A stretch of 64,000 nt of DNA from positions 37,386,281 through 37,450,280 of the forward strand of contig CM053243.1 in NCBI GenBank assembly GCA_028583405.1. Direction: 5' to 3'. This DNA is from Pogonophryne albipinna. Taxonomy: Eukaryota > Chordata > Actinopteri > Perciformes > Artedidraconidae. The notes below the pieces were generated by a model, which was not told where the DNA came from, did no database searches, and saw nothing but the letters and a program-made list of their open reading frames with translations. Positions 11,577 through 23,385 of this stretch are shown piece by piece (within the stretch, counting starts at the first letter, position 1; the number at the start of each line of letters is the position of its first letter). A program made the position numbers and the translations under genes.

Positions 11577-12340
11577 AAAGAGGATAAAAGGGCTACGGAC
11601 ACTGATTCAAACCACAAGGCCCGCTTTGAGGGTTGCAGAAAGCCCTGACCTGAACCACCCTGCTTCCTACACATTCCCGTCTGCACTTCTCTAATGTGCC
11701 TTATGCAAATGTATGTGCATTGTTTTGTATTATGTGGATCACCATATGTGCTTTATTCTTAATAGAATAGCCAGTAGGCCAGAGTCTTTTTTCTCACTGT
11801 CTTTTTGTCTGTAACTGCGTATAGGTCAGAGGTTTAAGATTTGTATGTTTTGCTTTAAATATTATGAAAATCTCGTGCATGGGCCTTGATTAATTATAAA
11901 ATGTATGTTTTATGTAAAGATATAACGTTTTTTGTCTTTATTAGCTGATAGTTTATCCGCTCACCTGAATGTTAAATGCTTTCAGAAAATCTCCTCCACC
12001 AAAACTACACAAAAGTGCTAGTGTACTTTTCAGCAGGGCTGCGGTCAGGCTGGATTCAAAACCTTCTCTGGGCCACTTCGTGTCTTCAAACTGGACAGAC
12101 AAAGTGAGCAGTTGTCGAGGGAAAAAACAAGATTAGAGATGATTACTTCTCGTTTTATTTAAGTGTTTTTCACATGCTTTGATTGGAAAATGATTAAACT
12201 CTCTTGAGATTTGACCCACCTGAACGCATACTTAACACACCAAGGTTTCAGAAGATCGTTAAAATCTTAAATTCAATTAAATGAAAGACTCTTTGTTTTT
12301 ATAAATGTCTTCAATAAATTTTTCAAACTGAGAATTTTAA
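11577..12340 (+). other. iqgap1: Probable IQGAP1 3' UTR with poly(A) signal at 12313-12318
   Basis: No ORF or repeat boundary interrupts this AT-rich stretch after the stop. A canonical AATAAA occurs at 12313-12318 (TCTTCAATAAATTTTT). Transcript evidence is needed for the real end; an earlier site is possible. Confidence 0.55.
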
Positions 12341-13410
12341 GAATTTTCTGATGGTGCATTGTAAAATCACAAAATATTTGGTATTATATTTTTACTTCAT
12401 TATGTAATTTACTAAATTTCTCTTGCATTAAATCCAAAGGACATGATATTAATAATAATAAAAACAATAACCTATTAATAATAACATATATTAAGTACAT
12501 TTTTCCCTAAATAGCAATCTGATAAGTGATCAAAAAAAGACATTGCCAAAAATGTAGCATCCTGCTCATATTGAGTTCAATTCTGTTTTTATTAAATGAA
12601 ATTAAGAAACAACTATAAATTAAAATCGGTATGTTGATAACACTCATTTTATACAATTCTAAATATCAAACCCGTTATACTTATTCTTAAACTGCTTTCA
12701 TAGACAGCAGTTTTAGTTAAATTATTGACAATTTAAGAAACTGTTGGCTGTTAGCGATTGGTTTCTCATTGTGTGGTTAATCTTTACATTTTCTCAAAAT
12801 GTGTTGCATGAGCAGGACAAATTCACCTCACACCCCTTAGTGTTTCCTGGCACTTACCTTGCTTTGGAGCCTTTCCTGTCTTTATTTATTTTTTGTTGAG
12901 TTGGTTTGTTTTTTGGACCTGACTGAGCAGCTGCCATGACGACAGCCCTGCTGCTCACAACTGCAGCACATGTCTTTCTTTAGCTCCAACATGCATGAGC
13001 AGGAAGAGACAGGGCGCTTTCAGCACGCAAAGCTGTGCAGATGATCATTAGATTTCTCAGATGACTTACTGGAAATATTACTTTTTTTTTTCTCTCCGTT
13101 TATCTTGTATAACTGAAACATAGGTCATTATGACATTTAAAAGTCAGTTTAGTAAGCACAGCATGTGTAAAACAAAGGGGTGGGATCTAAAAGTGTTAGA
13201 TGGACATTTACCACCGATTTTTAATAACGTCTTTTTGAAAATAATTTGACAAAGTTGCCCTTATTTATGTTTATTTTGTCAGTCCATATTATGCTAGTTG
13301 CAAAACCCTAAAACAGATCATGTAATTAAGCTTGAGGATGTGCAGTATTACAGTCCTGTGGGTCCAGTACATGTCACTGGACTCCATTTATTTCTCAGTT
13401 TATTGTATCA
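12341..13410 (+). other. IQGAP1 downstream flank
   Basis: No gene is seen. Bases about 12655-12790 resemble 10650-10805 in the IQGAP1 intron in direct orientation, sharing TTAGTTAAATTATTGACAAT and TTGTGTGGTT. The remainder is AT-rich. Confidence 0.6.
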
Positions 13411-13775
13411 GAGTCCATTAAATGTATATTATGTTTTAGAATAAAGCTCTACATATACCATGTGTCTCCTCCATCTGCAGTTGTTGCTCAGGCAGTGGTG
13501 GACTGTAACTAAATGTACTGACTGAGGCACAATTTTGAGGTATTTAAGGGTCCCTATTATGCTAATTTCCAGGTTCATAATTGTATTTTGTGCCTCTACT
13601 GTGACATGTCTCCATGCTGTAATGTTCAAAAAGCTCTTTATTTTTCTTATGCTGCCTATGCTGCAGCACCTCTTTTCACCCTCTGTCTGAAACCAGAGCC
13701 CAGTCTACTCTGATTGGTTAGCTGGCCGGCTCTGTTGTTGATTGGTCAACCACTTAGAGATGTCTCACCCCTTAA

Positions 13776-14424
13776 GGCCCTGACACACCAGGCCGAAATC
13801 GGCCGTTTTCGTTAGTCGGACGACGAAGCGTGCCCTGTCGCTCAAACTCAATTTGGTGTCGTCCGCCGTGACACGCCTTATTTGGCCTTTCATGGCCGAC
13901 GCACGGCCGATTCAACATGTTGAATCGGCCGTGCGTCGGCCACAGGCAGTCGGACAAAGAAATCACTCTGATTGGCTGTTCAGCTAGCGAATCAGTGCAT
14001 GAGAAGCGAAACGGTTGCTTGAGAATGTCTCCCACAAGCAACACTCCAATGGCTGATAGAAGTACCATCACCAGTACCGCACGAAACATGTTTTCGATGG
14101 ACGAGAGTGAAAATGGAACGCACACGCTATTTGTTGTTTGTTTATATCACGAAGTCTGTTCTTCTTCTCTCGGTTATCACGCAGTCTGTCTTCCGGTTGT
14201 TGCCTCTTTTGAATGACGAATACACACTACCGCCGCCTGCTGGTAAGGAGAGTTATTGCCACTCACGCATGCGCAGTTCGTACGTGCTTCTTGGCCGTCG
14301 GCTGAAGTCTTTGCGGTGTGTTCCAGTGCGACGCATGGCCAAAACGCAGGAGACGTGAGGCGACACAACAGTCGGGGGTCCGTCTGTGTCAGTTCTTTGG
14401 TGTCAGCTTGGTGTGTCCGGGCCT
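13776..14424 (+). mobile_element. piggyBac-like MITE, unit A
   Basis: Left TTAA (13772-13775) is followed by GGCCCTGACACACCAGGCC; the right end is TGGTGTGTCCGGGCC before TTAA (14425-14428). The terminal inverted repeat is GGCCC-GACACACCA. It contains a perfect 50-bp palindrome at 13893-13942. Its right part (14107-14358) is repeated in unit B. There is no transposase. The family call is inferred from TTAA and end structure. Confidence 0.75.
13893..13942. repeat. Perfect 50-bp palindrome
   Basis: The centre is between 13917 and 13918 (ACA|TGT). Each 25-base arm is exactly complementary; the inner core is GATTCAACATGTTGAATC and the outer parts are GGCCGACGCACGGCC-type. A degenerate version sits in unit B around 14555-14620. 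Confidence 0.9.
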
Positions 14425-14428
14425 TTAA

Positions 14429-15078
14429 GTCCCTTACACACCAAACCGATTGCGGCCGTCTATAGATGTCGGGCCGTCGATGAGCGTCGTGTCGCCCTAC
14501 TCAGATTGGTGTGTATTGCACCGTCGTGTCTTTTTGGCCGTGCCGACACCTTCCGCCACCAATTCGACATGTTGAATCGGGAGGCTGTCGGCTAAAGGCC
14601 GTCGGCCAAAGAAATCACTCGGATTGGCTGTTCAGCTTAGCGAATCAGTGCATGAGAAGGGAAACGGAAGTGAGGGACCCAAACAAACTATTAAGAAGGC
14701 AAATCTGAGATTTCATTTAACTCCAGCCCTCGACACAGGTTCGGGAAAGCCCCATGAGCTTCTCGTTGTAGAGTGAAAATGGAACGCACACGCTATTTGT
14801 TGTTTGTTTATATCACATAGTCTGTTCTTCTTCTCTCGGTGTATCACGCAGTCTGTCTTCCGCTTGTTGCCTCTTTTGAATGACGAATACACACTACCGC
14901 CGCCTGCTGGTAAGGAGAGTTATTGCCACTCACGCATGCGCAGTTCATACGTGCAACTTGGCCGTTGGCTGAAGTCTTTACGGTGTGTTCCAGTGCAAAA
15001 CATGGCCAAGACGCAGAGACGTGAGGCAACGTTCCGTCGGGACGTGTTCTTTGGTGTCAGTTTGGTGTGTAAGGACAT
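14429..15078 (+). mobile_element. piggyBac-like MITE, unit B (tandem with unit A)
   Basis: Shares the central TTAA (14425-14428) with unit A, begins GTCCCTTACACACCA and ends TGGTGTGTAAGGACAT before TTAG (15079-15082), a likely decayed TTAA. Bases 14775-15027 are close to 14107-14358 of unit A. No coding capacity. Confidence 0.7.
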
Positions 15079-15240
15079 TTAGCCTCACGCATAAGGTGTT
15101 GGAGCGCTAGCCAATAGAAGTGCGAGTGTTACAAAATGATGTCATCATGTTACTGAGGTAAACAAAGGAGTCCAATGGAGGTGTTTCAGGCAGGGGGGGG
15201 GGGGGGAGTTTGTGGGAGAGAAACTCCCTCTGAAAAAAAA

Positions 15241-15959
15241 CCTCAAAATCCTTATTTAACTTTACCTTATCTCATTTGACCTAGTAAGTAACACTTTGAA
15301 TATTGGGATGTCTGTAAGATATGCCTATGGAAATAGGGCTGTGTGATTTTGTCTTCTTGTAAAAACATGTTTTTAACAGAAAGCATATCCTGATTTCAGG
15401 GTGGCGTTAAACTTCTTACAAACTGACAAATAAGTCAGTTGGCCAAATACAAATTACATGACATTTAAGTATATGATCACAAAATAAGTAATCGAATAAT
15501 ACTCTTGGATAAGGCTACTCTGAAATCAGACAGTTGCTGTGTTTTTTGTTACTGGCTCTTCTAATGCAAGATCAGAACTAACTCAAAAGGATTAGCTTCA
15601 ATGTATATAAAAAGGAATACAATTCTGCAGTGAGGTTCATGGCTGGTGAGGCACTGGCACTGACTCTTCAGGTTTACAAATATTATATTTTGACCTAAAT
15701 CAAAATATAATATTATTTTCAAAAGCCTCTTTAGTCTGATGCTTCAATTAATTTTAAACAGACAGTTCAACAGAAGGATACCCAAAAAATGTAATTTTAT
15801 CATTTAAATATTGAATTGTTCTCTCTTAGTAAGATCCCATTTTCAATCAAATTGTGGTCTTACCTTGACTTGAAGATGAAGTCCATTTGCCTATCCTTCT
15901 GGACAAAAATCTCTATTACTTTTTTGTAAAAGTCCTCCTTATCTTCTTGTAGTTTCAAA
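15241..15959. other. AT-rich spacer, nothing recognised
   Basis: No ORF, terminal repeat or tandem repeat stands out. Confidence 0.6.
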
Positions 15960-16185
15960 AGTCTATCATAAATCTAAATGATGGATTTATGATTCGAAAA
16001 TTATAAAAGTAGGGTAGACATGTGGATATTATCCGGCTGAACAAAACATACATTTATCTAACAGCTACGTTTCCCACAGATCTTATTTTGAGCTATTTTC
16101 TAAAATCCTATGGAGAAATCTCATTGCTTTTTTGTGGAGGGAAGCCATGCGCAGCTTACTTCCTGGTTTTAGGACGCGTCACTCT
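15960..16185 (-). repeat. Dispersed repeat, inverted copy of 44274-44475
   Basis: Read on the minus strand it begins GTGACGCGTCCTAAAACC and GGAAGTAAGCTGCG, passes a CCATAGGATTTT-type segment and ends with ATAATATCCACATGTCTACC. The same start occurs degenerately at 25459 (GTGACGTGTCCTAAAACC). Class unknown. Confidence 0.7.
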
Positions 16186-16800
16186 CCTCCTCTTCACCTG
16201 CTCTTCACACACCACACTTTTCGCGGCACACGTACTTACAGCCAATCAGCTCTGAATTATGTGAGATGACGTATGGTGGGGTGGGGATGGCAGCTCTATG
16301 CCCCTATGGTCATTATTTTTTGCCACACACATTAAATAGGCTGTGCCCCACCTGCCCCTAATGACCAGTCGCCACTGAATACAAGTATCAATCAGTATCA
16401 ATAAATCATTATTAGAAAACAAATAAATATATATAAATATAGTCACCATTAACAGAACTGGCAGTGGCAACCTGAGAGGAGTAACTTACTTTGATATAGG
16501 CTACAAAAGAACATATCGTGCATTTAGAATTGCAAGACTAAAGACTAATTCAAACATGTAATTAAATACAGTACCAACGATTGACAGTGTACGTTTAATC
16601 TAACTGCACATTTAAATTTGTATTATGTATATAAGTGATCTTCAATTAAAATCTATAAATAGTGATATAAGGGCTGGCAGTAGTGATTTACGTATTGCGC
16701 CGAGGCTTCGGAGGGCCAGTGACGTCACCGATGACAAACGAAGTCTCGCTGTCCCTCAATACCACGTGACTGCTTCAGAAAGTGCTTTAGATCGGTTTTA
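16186..16800. other. Spacer, no gene
   Basis: AT-rich with no recognised domain. A CRE-type palindrome TGACGTCA is at 16720-16727 in a more GC-rich patch just before the Harbinger-like element. Confidence 0.5.
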
Positions 16801-17378
16801 CCTCATTCACACCAACGGTGTTTCAGGGCCGGTTCGGAGCTGGAGCTTGAAAAGCACCGGGTTTTCCTGTTCACACCGCAGCGGAGCAGCCACTTAGCTT
16901 CGGAATCCGGTTCGTTTCAAGCACCAAAAAATTGTCCGGCTAGAGCAAAAGCACCGCATACGTCACGCTTACGTCGAGGCGGGGGCAGGGGCGGGATCAA
17001 CTCCTGAACAACAACAAAAAGCTGGCATTTTATCCAGTTTGTACACAACGATGGAGAAACTTAACAAGCAGCAGTGGTCCACTGAAGAGACCAGCTACCT
17101 ACTGGGAATCTGGTCTTCCGAAGAGGTACAGAGGAAGCTGGAGCACAATCGGCCATTGTTGTTGTTGTCGGTGTGAGCTGTGAGGGGTTTCCGCGCTGTT
17201 TGGCTTTATGAAGCAGGCACGCAAACGGTTACGTCATGACTCAAACGATGACGCAATGGCGCAGCACCAGTCGGAGTGGGCGGTGTGAAAAGAGCCGGAG
17301 CTAAACCGAAGAACCGGTTCTGAACCTGAAAAGCTCTAGCATGGAGCTTGAACCGGAGTTGCGTTGGTGTGAATGAGG
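16801..17378 (+). mobile_element. Harbinger-like element, copy 3, with Myb/SANT-like mini-ORF
   Basis: Perfect 13-bp ends CCTCATTCACACC and GGTGTGAATGAGG, then subterminal CGGAGC-rich repeats related to copies 1 and 2. It contains the ORF at 17051-17176. Flanking trinucleotides are TTA and TAG, so the target duplication is not exact. It is about half the length of copies 1 and 2, with a different interior. Confidence 0.7.
17051..17176 (+). pseudogene. Truncated Myb/SANT-like DNA-binding ORF (41 aa)
   Basis: Starts at ATG 17051 and reads MEKLNKQQWSTEETSYLLGI then WSSEEVQRKLEHNRP before a short Leu run and TGA. The W-x3-E-x2-LL-x-IW spacing is the first helix pair of the Myb/SANT-like domain that accompanies PIF/Harbinger transposases. 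The rest of the domain is missing because of internal deletion. It could be untranslated. Confidence 0.6.
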
Positions 17379-17385
17379 TAGATTA

Positions 17386-18105
17386 CCTCATATAACAACA
17401 CACTCTCACTCCCTAAACGTCCAGGAGCGACAATTGGTCAGGGACCCCGTGGCGTGCAGTTGGGACGCGCCGAGGCAGATGTACGCAATATATGCGTAGT
17501 TCTGTTAGTATAAGATAATAAGATGTACTTTGTTGATCCAAAATCGGGAAATTGTGTTGTTATGAAATTAAAAACAATTTTTTTTTTTTATTTCTAACTT
17601 TTTTTTCTTTTTCGGCGCCCCCTATGGGTTGATGCGCCCTTAGCATTCGCCTATACTGCCTATGCCGAGGGCCGGCCCTGTTTCAAATGATTGTAATGTA
17701 TTCCCATCGGCGGTGGTATTTGACGCTCAGGGAAGCACCGCATCCATTTATGTCGGCAGCTCTTAAAGGCAATGTGAGCGTCCATTCCCATTGGATAACG
17801 GAGAATTGTACACCCGGGAGTAAGTATTCTCCTTACTGTTGATTGATTTGACAGTGATATCTCCACTACTCATCAACTCAAAAGCACCAGATTATCCTTG
17901 TTAATTAAACGACATTGATAGGTTTAAATTGTGTATAATGCTTTTGTGTTTTTCCCCTTCAATTCTGAGAAACAACTTGTTTTCTCTGAAATGTGGAGCG
18001 CCAAATATACTACACTACCCACAATCCCCAGCTATTGTTGTGACTACGCCTGTCCGCTTTGACAAACCTCGTAATCAGTCAACAAGCTCTATGATTGGAT
18101 GAAAC
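17386..18105 (+). repeat. Long inverted repeat, left arm A
   Basis: Inverted counterpart of 20490-21057. It shares AACACACTCTCACTCCC, GTTGGGACGCGCCGAGGC, GGTATTTGACGCTCAGGGAA and ACTACCCACAATCCCCAGC. Bases about 17495-17682 are absent from arm A' and look like a separate insertion ending CGAGGGCCGGCCCTG, preceded by a Rex1-like tail (ACTTTGTTGATCC). Confidence 0.8.
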
Positions 18106-18437
18106 ATAAATTCATACAAAAAAAGTCCAACCCTGTCTCCTAAAAATTACGTTCCCACAGAACTAAACTGCATTCTCAATTACGTTTAGCAAGAAACGTA
18201 TTTTCTCCCACGTTACGTTTGTTATGAACGTATCTTAAATACGTTTATTTTCTACATATCTTTGCCATGTATTGTCTTGCTTATAATAATGATAAGTCAT
18301 TTATAAATATCATTTTAGAGCACACATTTGAAATCTAGAATCGGGCTCGATATATTGTTAAATTAAAATCAGTAGGCGAGGCTGTAATTTCGCCAGCTGT
18401 TACTCTCATGAGCGAGGCAGAAAATAATAGTTTTAAC

Positions 18438-18563
18438 ATGCCAAAAAGCTGCTGTGTCGTTTATTGCACCTCAAATATTAAAACAAATCCAGAGTTACGT
18501 GTTTCTGTACTTCCTCTAAGAAGAAAGGACAGTAAAAGAATATCTCTGTGGCTTCAGGCTTGA
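18438..18563 (+). pseudogene. THAP-type zinc-finger mini-ORF (41 aa)
   Basis: ATG at 18438 begins MPKSCCVVYCTSNIKTNPEL and continues RVSVLPLRRKDSKRISLWLQ then stop. The Met-Pro start, the Cys-x4-Cys pair (Cys5/Cys10) and a Trp near the end fit the first half of a THAP finger. The Cys-x2-His half is absent, so it cannot form a full finger. Confidence 0.55.
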
Positions 18564-20077
18564 TCGCCGTTCAAATGACAGCGTTGGTTTCCCCAAAAGT
18601 GGGCGGGGCTGTAAAGTGACGTAGATTTTACTCTCATCTATTATTCAAAACCATTCTATTTATTCTAACGTAAATTACATGCCAGTGTTTTATCTTTTTA
18701 TTACTTATATTTTTATACTTTATTTGCTATGAGTTATATCTGAAGCAAATTATGTTTCTGAAGATGTGTAGTCAATTCCACCCTTCAATGTAGCATAAAT
18801 GTGAACTCTCATTACAGGAACAATACCGGAAGGAAAAGACGTAGGAAAGATCCTCAGCTCGCTGATTGGATGTTTTAGCCGCAATGCACGTTTTTAAAGA
18901 TATTACTGATTTTCTTTGAATATAAGAATGTAAATACTGAGTTGAGAGAATAGTCAGTGGATTTGGGTGATGGGAGACACATCTGTGGAATCACAATTTC
19001 AATAGGTTACCATTAAATGACGGATATACCTTTCTGTCTGTGATGTTTTACAAACCAGATATTAATGTGTAGAAGTAAAACATGAGAAATAGTATAGCAA
19101 TATCCTGTAAAATTATGTAAAAACACGAATAAAACTACACATCTTCAGATGTTATACAATATATATATATATATATATCCTACACTAATAATACAAAGTT
19201 ATTATTAGTATGCTGTGTGTACCTTGTGTGCACCGCCTAGTGGTTAAAGCACGTTATTGAATTATTTTTGTTGAATAATGTTATTTTTGTTGAATAATGT
19301 TATTTGATGAAATGGGATAGTAGAAGGTCAATGATAGAAATATAGAATATAAAAAATCAAGAAGATACTGTTAGTGATCTCTACAATAAAACAGTTTAGT
19401 GCAGGATGTACAAAGATATTAATATGAGGATGTGCAAAACAGACAAACTAATTAACCTTTATTAACACATTAAAGAATACTTTAGGTTAAGGTCTTCTTT
19501 CAAATAAGAAAAAAGCTTTGGGGGTATCTATCTACAGATAAATATTAAGCCTGACAAAGTACTTAACCACCTTTCCTGCAATGTTAACTATGTTGAAGCA
19601 CTTATTTTAACTGATATTATACACATTAATTATACTCTTATCTAGATAGTAGAAAATGTGCAGAATTTGACAGTTTAATGGTGGAGGTACACACACATAT
19701 TGATAGATGTCTTGTAATGCACTGTTGAGGAACCTGGGACCCAAGTTTTTCATTCATTGCATAACTACACTAGTTGTGTATATGATATGTCAATGAACCT
19801 TAGAAAATCTTGAAATCTTGAAAGGGATGTGCAAAATAGCAATTATATACAGTTTTTAATTAACTATTAGTAGAGAATAACGAGTAATGAATATACTTTA
19901 TAGAGATCTGCAGATAAATGTTTAGTCTTCTCGAGCACCAACTATCAAATATCTCTCCTGATTGTTGGCACTTGACAATCACCTTCCCTGAATTTAACTC
20001 AGGTGTAACTAAAGTCTGATTTAAGGGTTGTTTATATTTCACATCATTAATCAGAATCTGCAAAGTAACTAAAATAA

Positions 20078-20590
20078 ATGTAGTGGAGTAAAAATACCAG
20101 GTTATCCTCTGAATTGTAGTGGAGTAGAATTACAAAGTAACAATGAAATGTCATGTGGGTATTAATGCTGCCCATTATGGATACAAGCGATTTTCACCCA
20201 TTTAGTAATTACATGTTTTACATTTGTACACACCAATTTGTTTCCTATCGCCTAAACCTCCAGGGCTGTACACAGTTTAATACTGTCAACTTCTAATTTT
20301 GGGAAAAACGAAAACGTCTTTTTAAAACTACAATTCCCAAAGCCGTGCCATCGAGAACATGTTGCGAAACACAATAGCCAGCATGTGTAGTTCTCGGGGG
20401 ACGTTCGAGTCCAGTTTTGAATAGTCTGCCGTGGTTTCGTTCCATTTCAAAGAGCTTGACGCTCGGCGTAACCTTGGCGCACTACCACTCCAACATCCAA
20501 TCCCAGAGCTTGAAGATTAATCACGGGGTTTGTCGCAAAGCGGACAGGCGTCGTCACAACAATAGCTGGGGATTGTGGGTAGTGTAGTCT
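20078..20590 (+). repeat. Inverted-repeat segment B (partner 23776-24232)
   Basis: Shares on opposite strands ATGTAGTGGAGTAAAAATAC, GAAAATCGCTTGTGTCC-type sequence, GAAACACAATAGCCAGC and CCAACATCCAATCCCAGAGC. Overlaps arm A', showing that the two long-TIR elements are relatives. Confidence 0.75.
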
Positions 20591-21057
20591 CTTTGGCGCT
20601 CCACATTTCAGAGAAAACAAGTTGTTTCTCAGAATTGAAGGGGAAAAACACAAAAGCATTGTACACAATTTAAACCTATCAATGTCGTTTAATTAAAGGT
20701 AATCTGGTGCTTTTGAGTTGATGAGTAGTGGAGATATCACTGTCAATCAATCGACAGTAAGGAGAATACTTACTTCCGGGTGTACAATTCTCCGTTATCC
20801 AAAGGGAATGGAAGCTCGCATTGCCTTTAAGAGCTGCCGACATAAATGGATGCGGTGCTTCCCTGAGCGTCAAATACCGCCGCCGATGGGAATACATTGC
20901 AATCAGTTGAAAGCTCTTTGCGTCTGTTTATGAAGCTGAAGGAGCCTCGGCGCGTCCCAACTGCACACCACGGTCACCCAGACCAAGCGTCGTTCCTGGA
21001 TGTTTAGGGAGTGAGAGTGTGTTGCATATAATAAGATTCAATCTACCTCATATACAG
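20490..21057 (+). repeat. Long inverted repeat, right arm A'
   Basis: Reverse complement of arm A without its insertion. ORFs at 20447-20668, 20679-20897 and 20718-20933 mirror the ORF in arm A and are artefacts of the repeat. Confidence 0.8.
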
Positions 21058-21171
21058 GGTTGGGTTGGGTCCCAGATAGGTCCCAGATATATAAACACTA
21101 GATGGCTCAAGGGGGAGTCGCCAGTGTAACTCACCGGCGGCCATCTTACCACAGTCAACAACTACTGCTAG

Positions 21172-21613
21172 CATACCTGCCAACCTTGAGACCTCAGAAA
21201 TCGGGAGCATTTCAAAACCACCGCGGGGGGGGGGGGGGTGCTAGTGGATCAACGGAGCTGTTAGATTAACATTAACGTGCTTATTGTAGTTCTGAGTGCA
21301 ATGCCTTGCGGCCTGTAGCACCATCCTCTTGATGGAGCATAGGTGTGGGCTGGACCAGGAAAGGAGTGCAGAGAGGGTTGTCCATTCTTGTTCAGTTTTT
21401 CTGTGACTATCTAGTTGCGCACGCTATACGCGCTACCATGGAAACCAAACAATGGTGTAGCTGTAATAAAGTCAGAGTGGAAACAGTCGTGTGTAAATCT
21501 GATTTTGTCAGAAATCGGGAGAAATCCGGGAGAAATATGACCCCGGGAGGAAACCTGGAGAGGGCTATGAAATCGGGAGTCTCCCGCGAAAGTCGGGAGG
21601 GTTGGCAAATATG
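21172..21613 (+). mobile_element. Small DNA element with CATACCTGCCAACC ends
   Basis: Ends are CATACCTGCCAACC (left) and GGTTGGCAAATATG (right), inverted with one mismatch. The interior has a poly-G tract (about 21225-21238) and several GAAATCGGGAG-type motifs. No exact target duplication. Class not determined; the ORFs inside have no domain. Confidence 0.6.
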
Positions 21614-22436
21614 TGCTACAGCTGTTGTAAGGTGAGTGATCTGCACAAAAATACTCTTAACTCGCTGAAATCTTGACTGATTTACAAACGGTTTGGTTTA
21701 TTACAAACGTTATTAGCCAACCCAATCTCACGGCATTTCGTGTTATAGTCACGACATTTAATCTATTGATTCGTGTTCACCAACACGATTTTCCCCTTTT
21801 TTTTTTCCGTATCACACAGAATGATTTTAAAAGCAATGTATTTCTATTGGTAGTATGTTTCGTGCCTGTAGCACGTATTTTTGTCCGTTCGGGTCTTGGA
21901 AGACCGGAAGCTGTGGGGTTCATAAAAACATGTTCTTACTCAATATCAAGCCACGATTATTGTTTTTATTTTAAATCGTTTAATGTCGGACTTTTTTTGT
22001 CGTCTGTGAGGAAAATAAATGGGGCTCAGAGCCTCAAAATACTGAAATCTGTATTTTTTTTAATCTTTTTTTCCTTCTAATTTGTTATTCTTTTCTAAAT
22101 AGCACACTGTTATTTACTTACCAATAACACACAATTATCCTTGTTTTTATTTATTTGTTTAATTCCATAATCTCTGGCTTTTTTGGCGTCCGTCAGGAAC
22201 TGAATTTCAAAATAAAAATAACCGGAAACAGACGTAGGCCTATAAGCAGGGCTGCACATAACTGGTGCGCAGGTGCGCATGCGCACCTGCGCCAAAAAAA
22301 GAGCACCGGGTCATTTGAAAAAAGGCGCATTTGCGTACCAACATTGAGAGAGAGGGAGAGAGAGAGAAGAGAAAAGAGAGGAGAGAGAAGAGAGGAGAGA
22401 GAGAGAAAGATATTTGCGAGTTGCATATGAACTCAG

Positions 22437-23206
22437 GGCTGGCCCGTAGCACTGGCGTTATAGATGTTCGCCTAGGGCGCCAGATCTGGGGAGGCGCTGC
22501 GCTGGCAGTTCTAGGAGGGAAAAAAACATTTTTGACCGTTGGGGCTCATCCTAATTTTCGGCCTTGATGTAACAATATTCATAATTAAGTAAATGTAACA
22601 CCCTTTTCACCCCGGTTACACGTTTCATTTGCCCTGTACAATGGGCGCTGTAAGTGATGAAAATGGGGGATGTTGGCTTATCTGGCGCCCGCAGCTCACA
22701 GCCAAAGTGCGAGGGAGCGTGGGAGCGAGGGAGGGTGCACCGGTTCCGGCGCTGTTGTTATTAGAATCTGGTGCTAGCTGCTCTAACGGATATAAGAAGA
22801 AGATGTTTCTACAATAATGTGGAGGAGAGTCCTCTCCAGTCAGACTGAAAGGCTGATACTACAGCTCAGTGAGGTAAGGACTCTGAGTGTTTAGATAGTT
22901 CACTTTAGTCTAAGTTATCTCAGTGGGTCTCAAACGTTTTGATCACAATTTATGTAAACACATATTTCCAAGGCACTCCTTTATAATTATTGGGATAAAC
23001 AGGTTTGAAATCATTCCAATGTATACTATAGGACAGTAAACCAAAAATATCCTTTAAAACTGGAAAGATAAAAAAAAATGCATAAATAAATAAATGTTAA
23101 GGTAAAATAAGATATGAACAACAAAAATAAAATAAGTTACATTAATTTGTTATTGGCTATGGTAGGTTATTGGTTATGTTCACATACTTATTTGATTACA
23201 TCCACT
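22437..23206 (+). repeat. Dispersed direct repeat (partner 62521-63280)
   Basis: Begins CAGGGCTGGCCCGTAGCAC and shares GATGTTCGCCTAGGGCGCC, TCATCCTAATTTTCGGCCTT and CTCTCCAGTCAGACTGA with the CRTC3-intron copy in the same orientation for about 760 bp. The start resembles a hAT end, but no matching right terminus was found. Confidence 0.8.
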
Positions 23207-23214
23207 TGTCTAAG

Positions 23215-23385
23215 ATGACAACAGAGACTTTCGACCCAAAACCAGCTGTTGACTTGTGGATGCAAGCAGCTAATCACAGACTCAACCAGAGAGAAAGAAG
23301 TAGGCCTACATCATCAGCTACCATGTCTGACAGAGAGGAAGACAGTGAGGAGAACAGTCAGGAGGGTAGTGATGACAGCTTGTAG
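23215..23385 (+). pseudogene. hAT transposase C-terminal tail relic (56 aa)
   Basis: From Met 23215 it reads MTTETFDPKPAVDLWMQAAN then HRLNQRERSRP and an acidic Ser-rich tail ending at 23385. FDP-x-PA-x-DLW followed by basic residues and an acidic end resembles the extreme C-terminus of fish hAT transposases. The catalytic part is missing. Identification is from memory only. Confidence 0.45.

Larger units (their letters stand above)
13417..15240 (+). repeat. Composite teleost repeat, copy 2, split by two MITEs
   Basis: Inverted relative to 1835-2345. Left part 13417-13775 includes GGTCCCTATTATGCTAATTT (13550) and TGCAGCACCTCTTTTCACCC. The homology resumes at 15079 with GCTAGCCAATAGAAG and continues to a poly-G tract and AGAGAAACTCCCTCTG. 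The block between is a younger insertion (13776-15078). Confidence 0.75.
17386..21057 (+). mobile_element. Long-TIR DNA element with THAP-like relic
   Basis: The structure is arm A (17386-18105), an interior of about 2.4 kb and arm A' (20490-21057). The interior has a THAP-like mini-ORF (18438-18563), a patch around 18839-18905 recurring near 23660 and 24690, and an (AT)n tract near 19160-19178. No transposase catalytic region is seen. THAP domains at the N-terminus suggest a P- or Kolobok-type ancestor, which I cannot decide because the target duplication is unclear. Confidence 0.6.

Noticed and set aside
21673..22080. 135-aa hydrophobic open frame
   Set aside because: Lies in a long inverted-repeat arm and is mirrored at 24930-25163; Phe/Ile-rich composition follows from AT-rich DNA.
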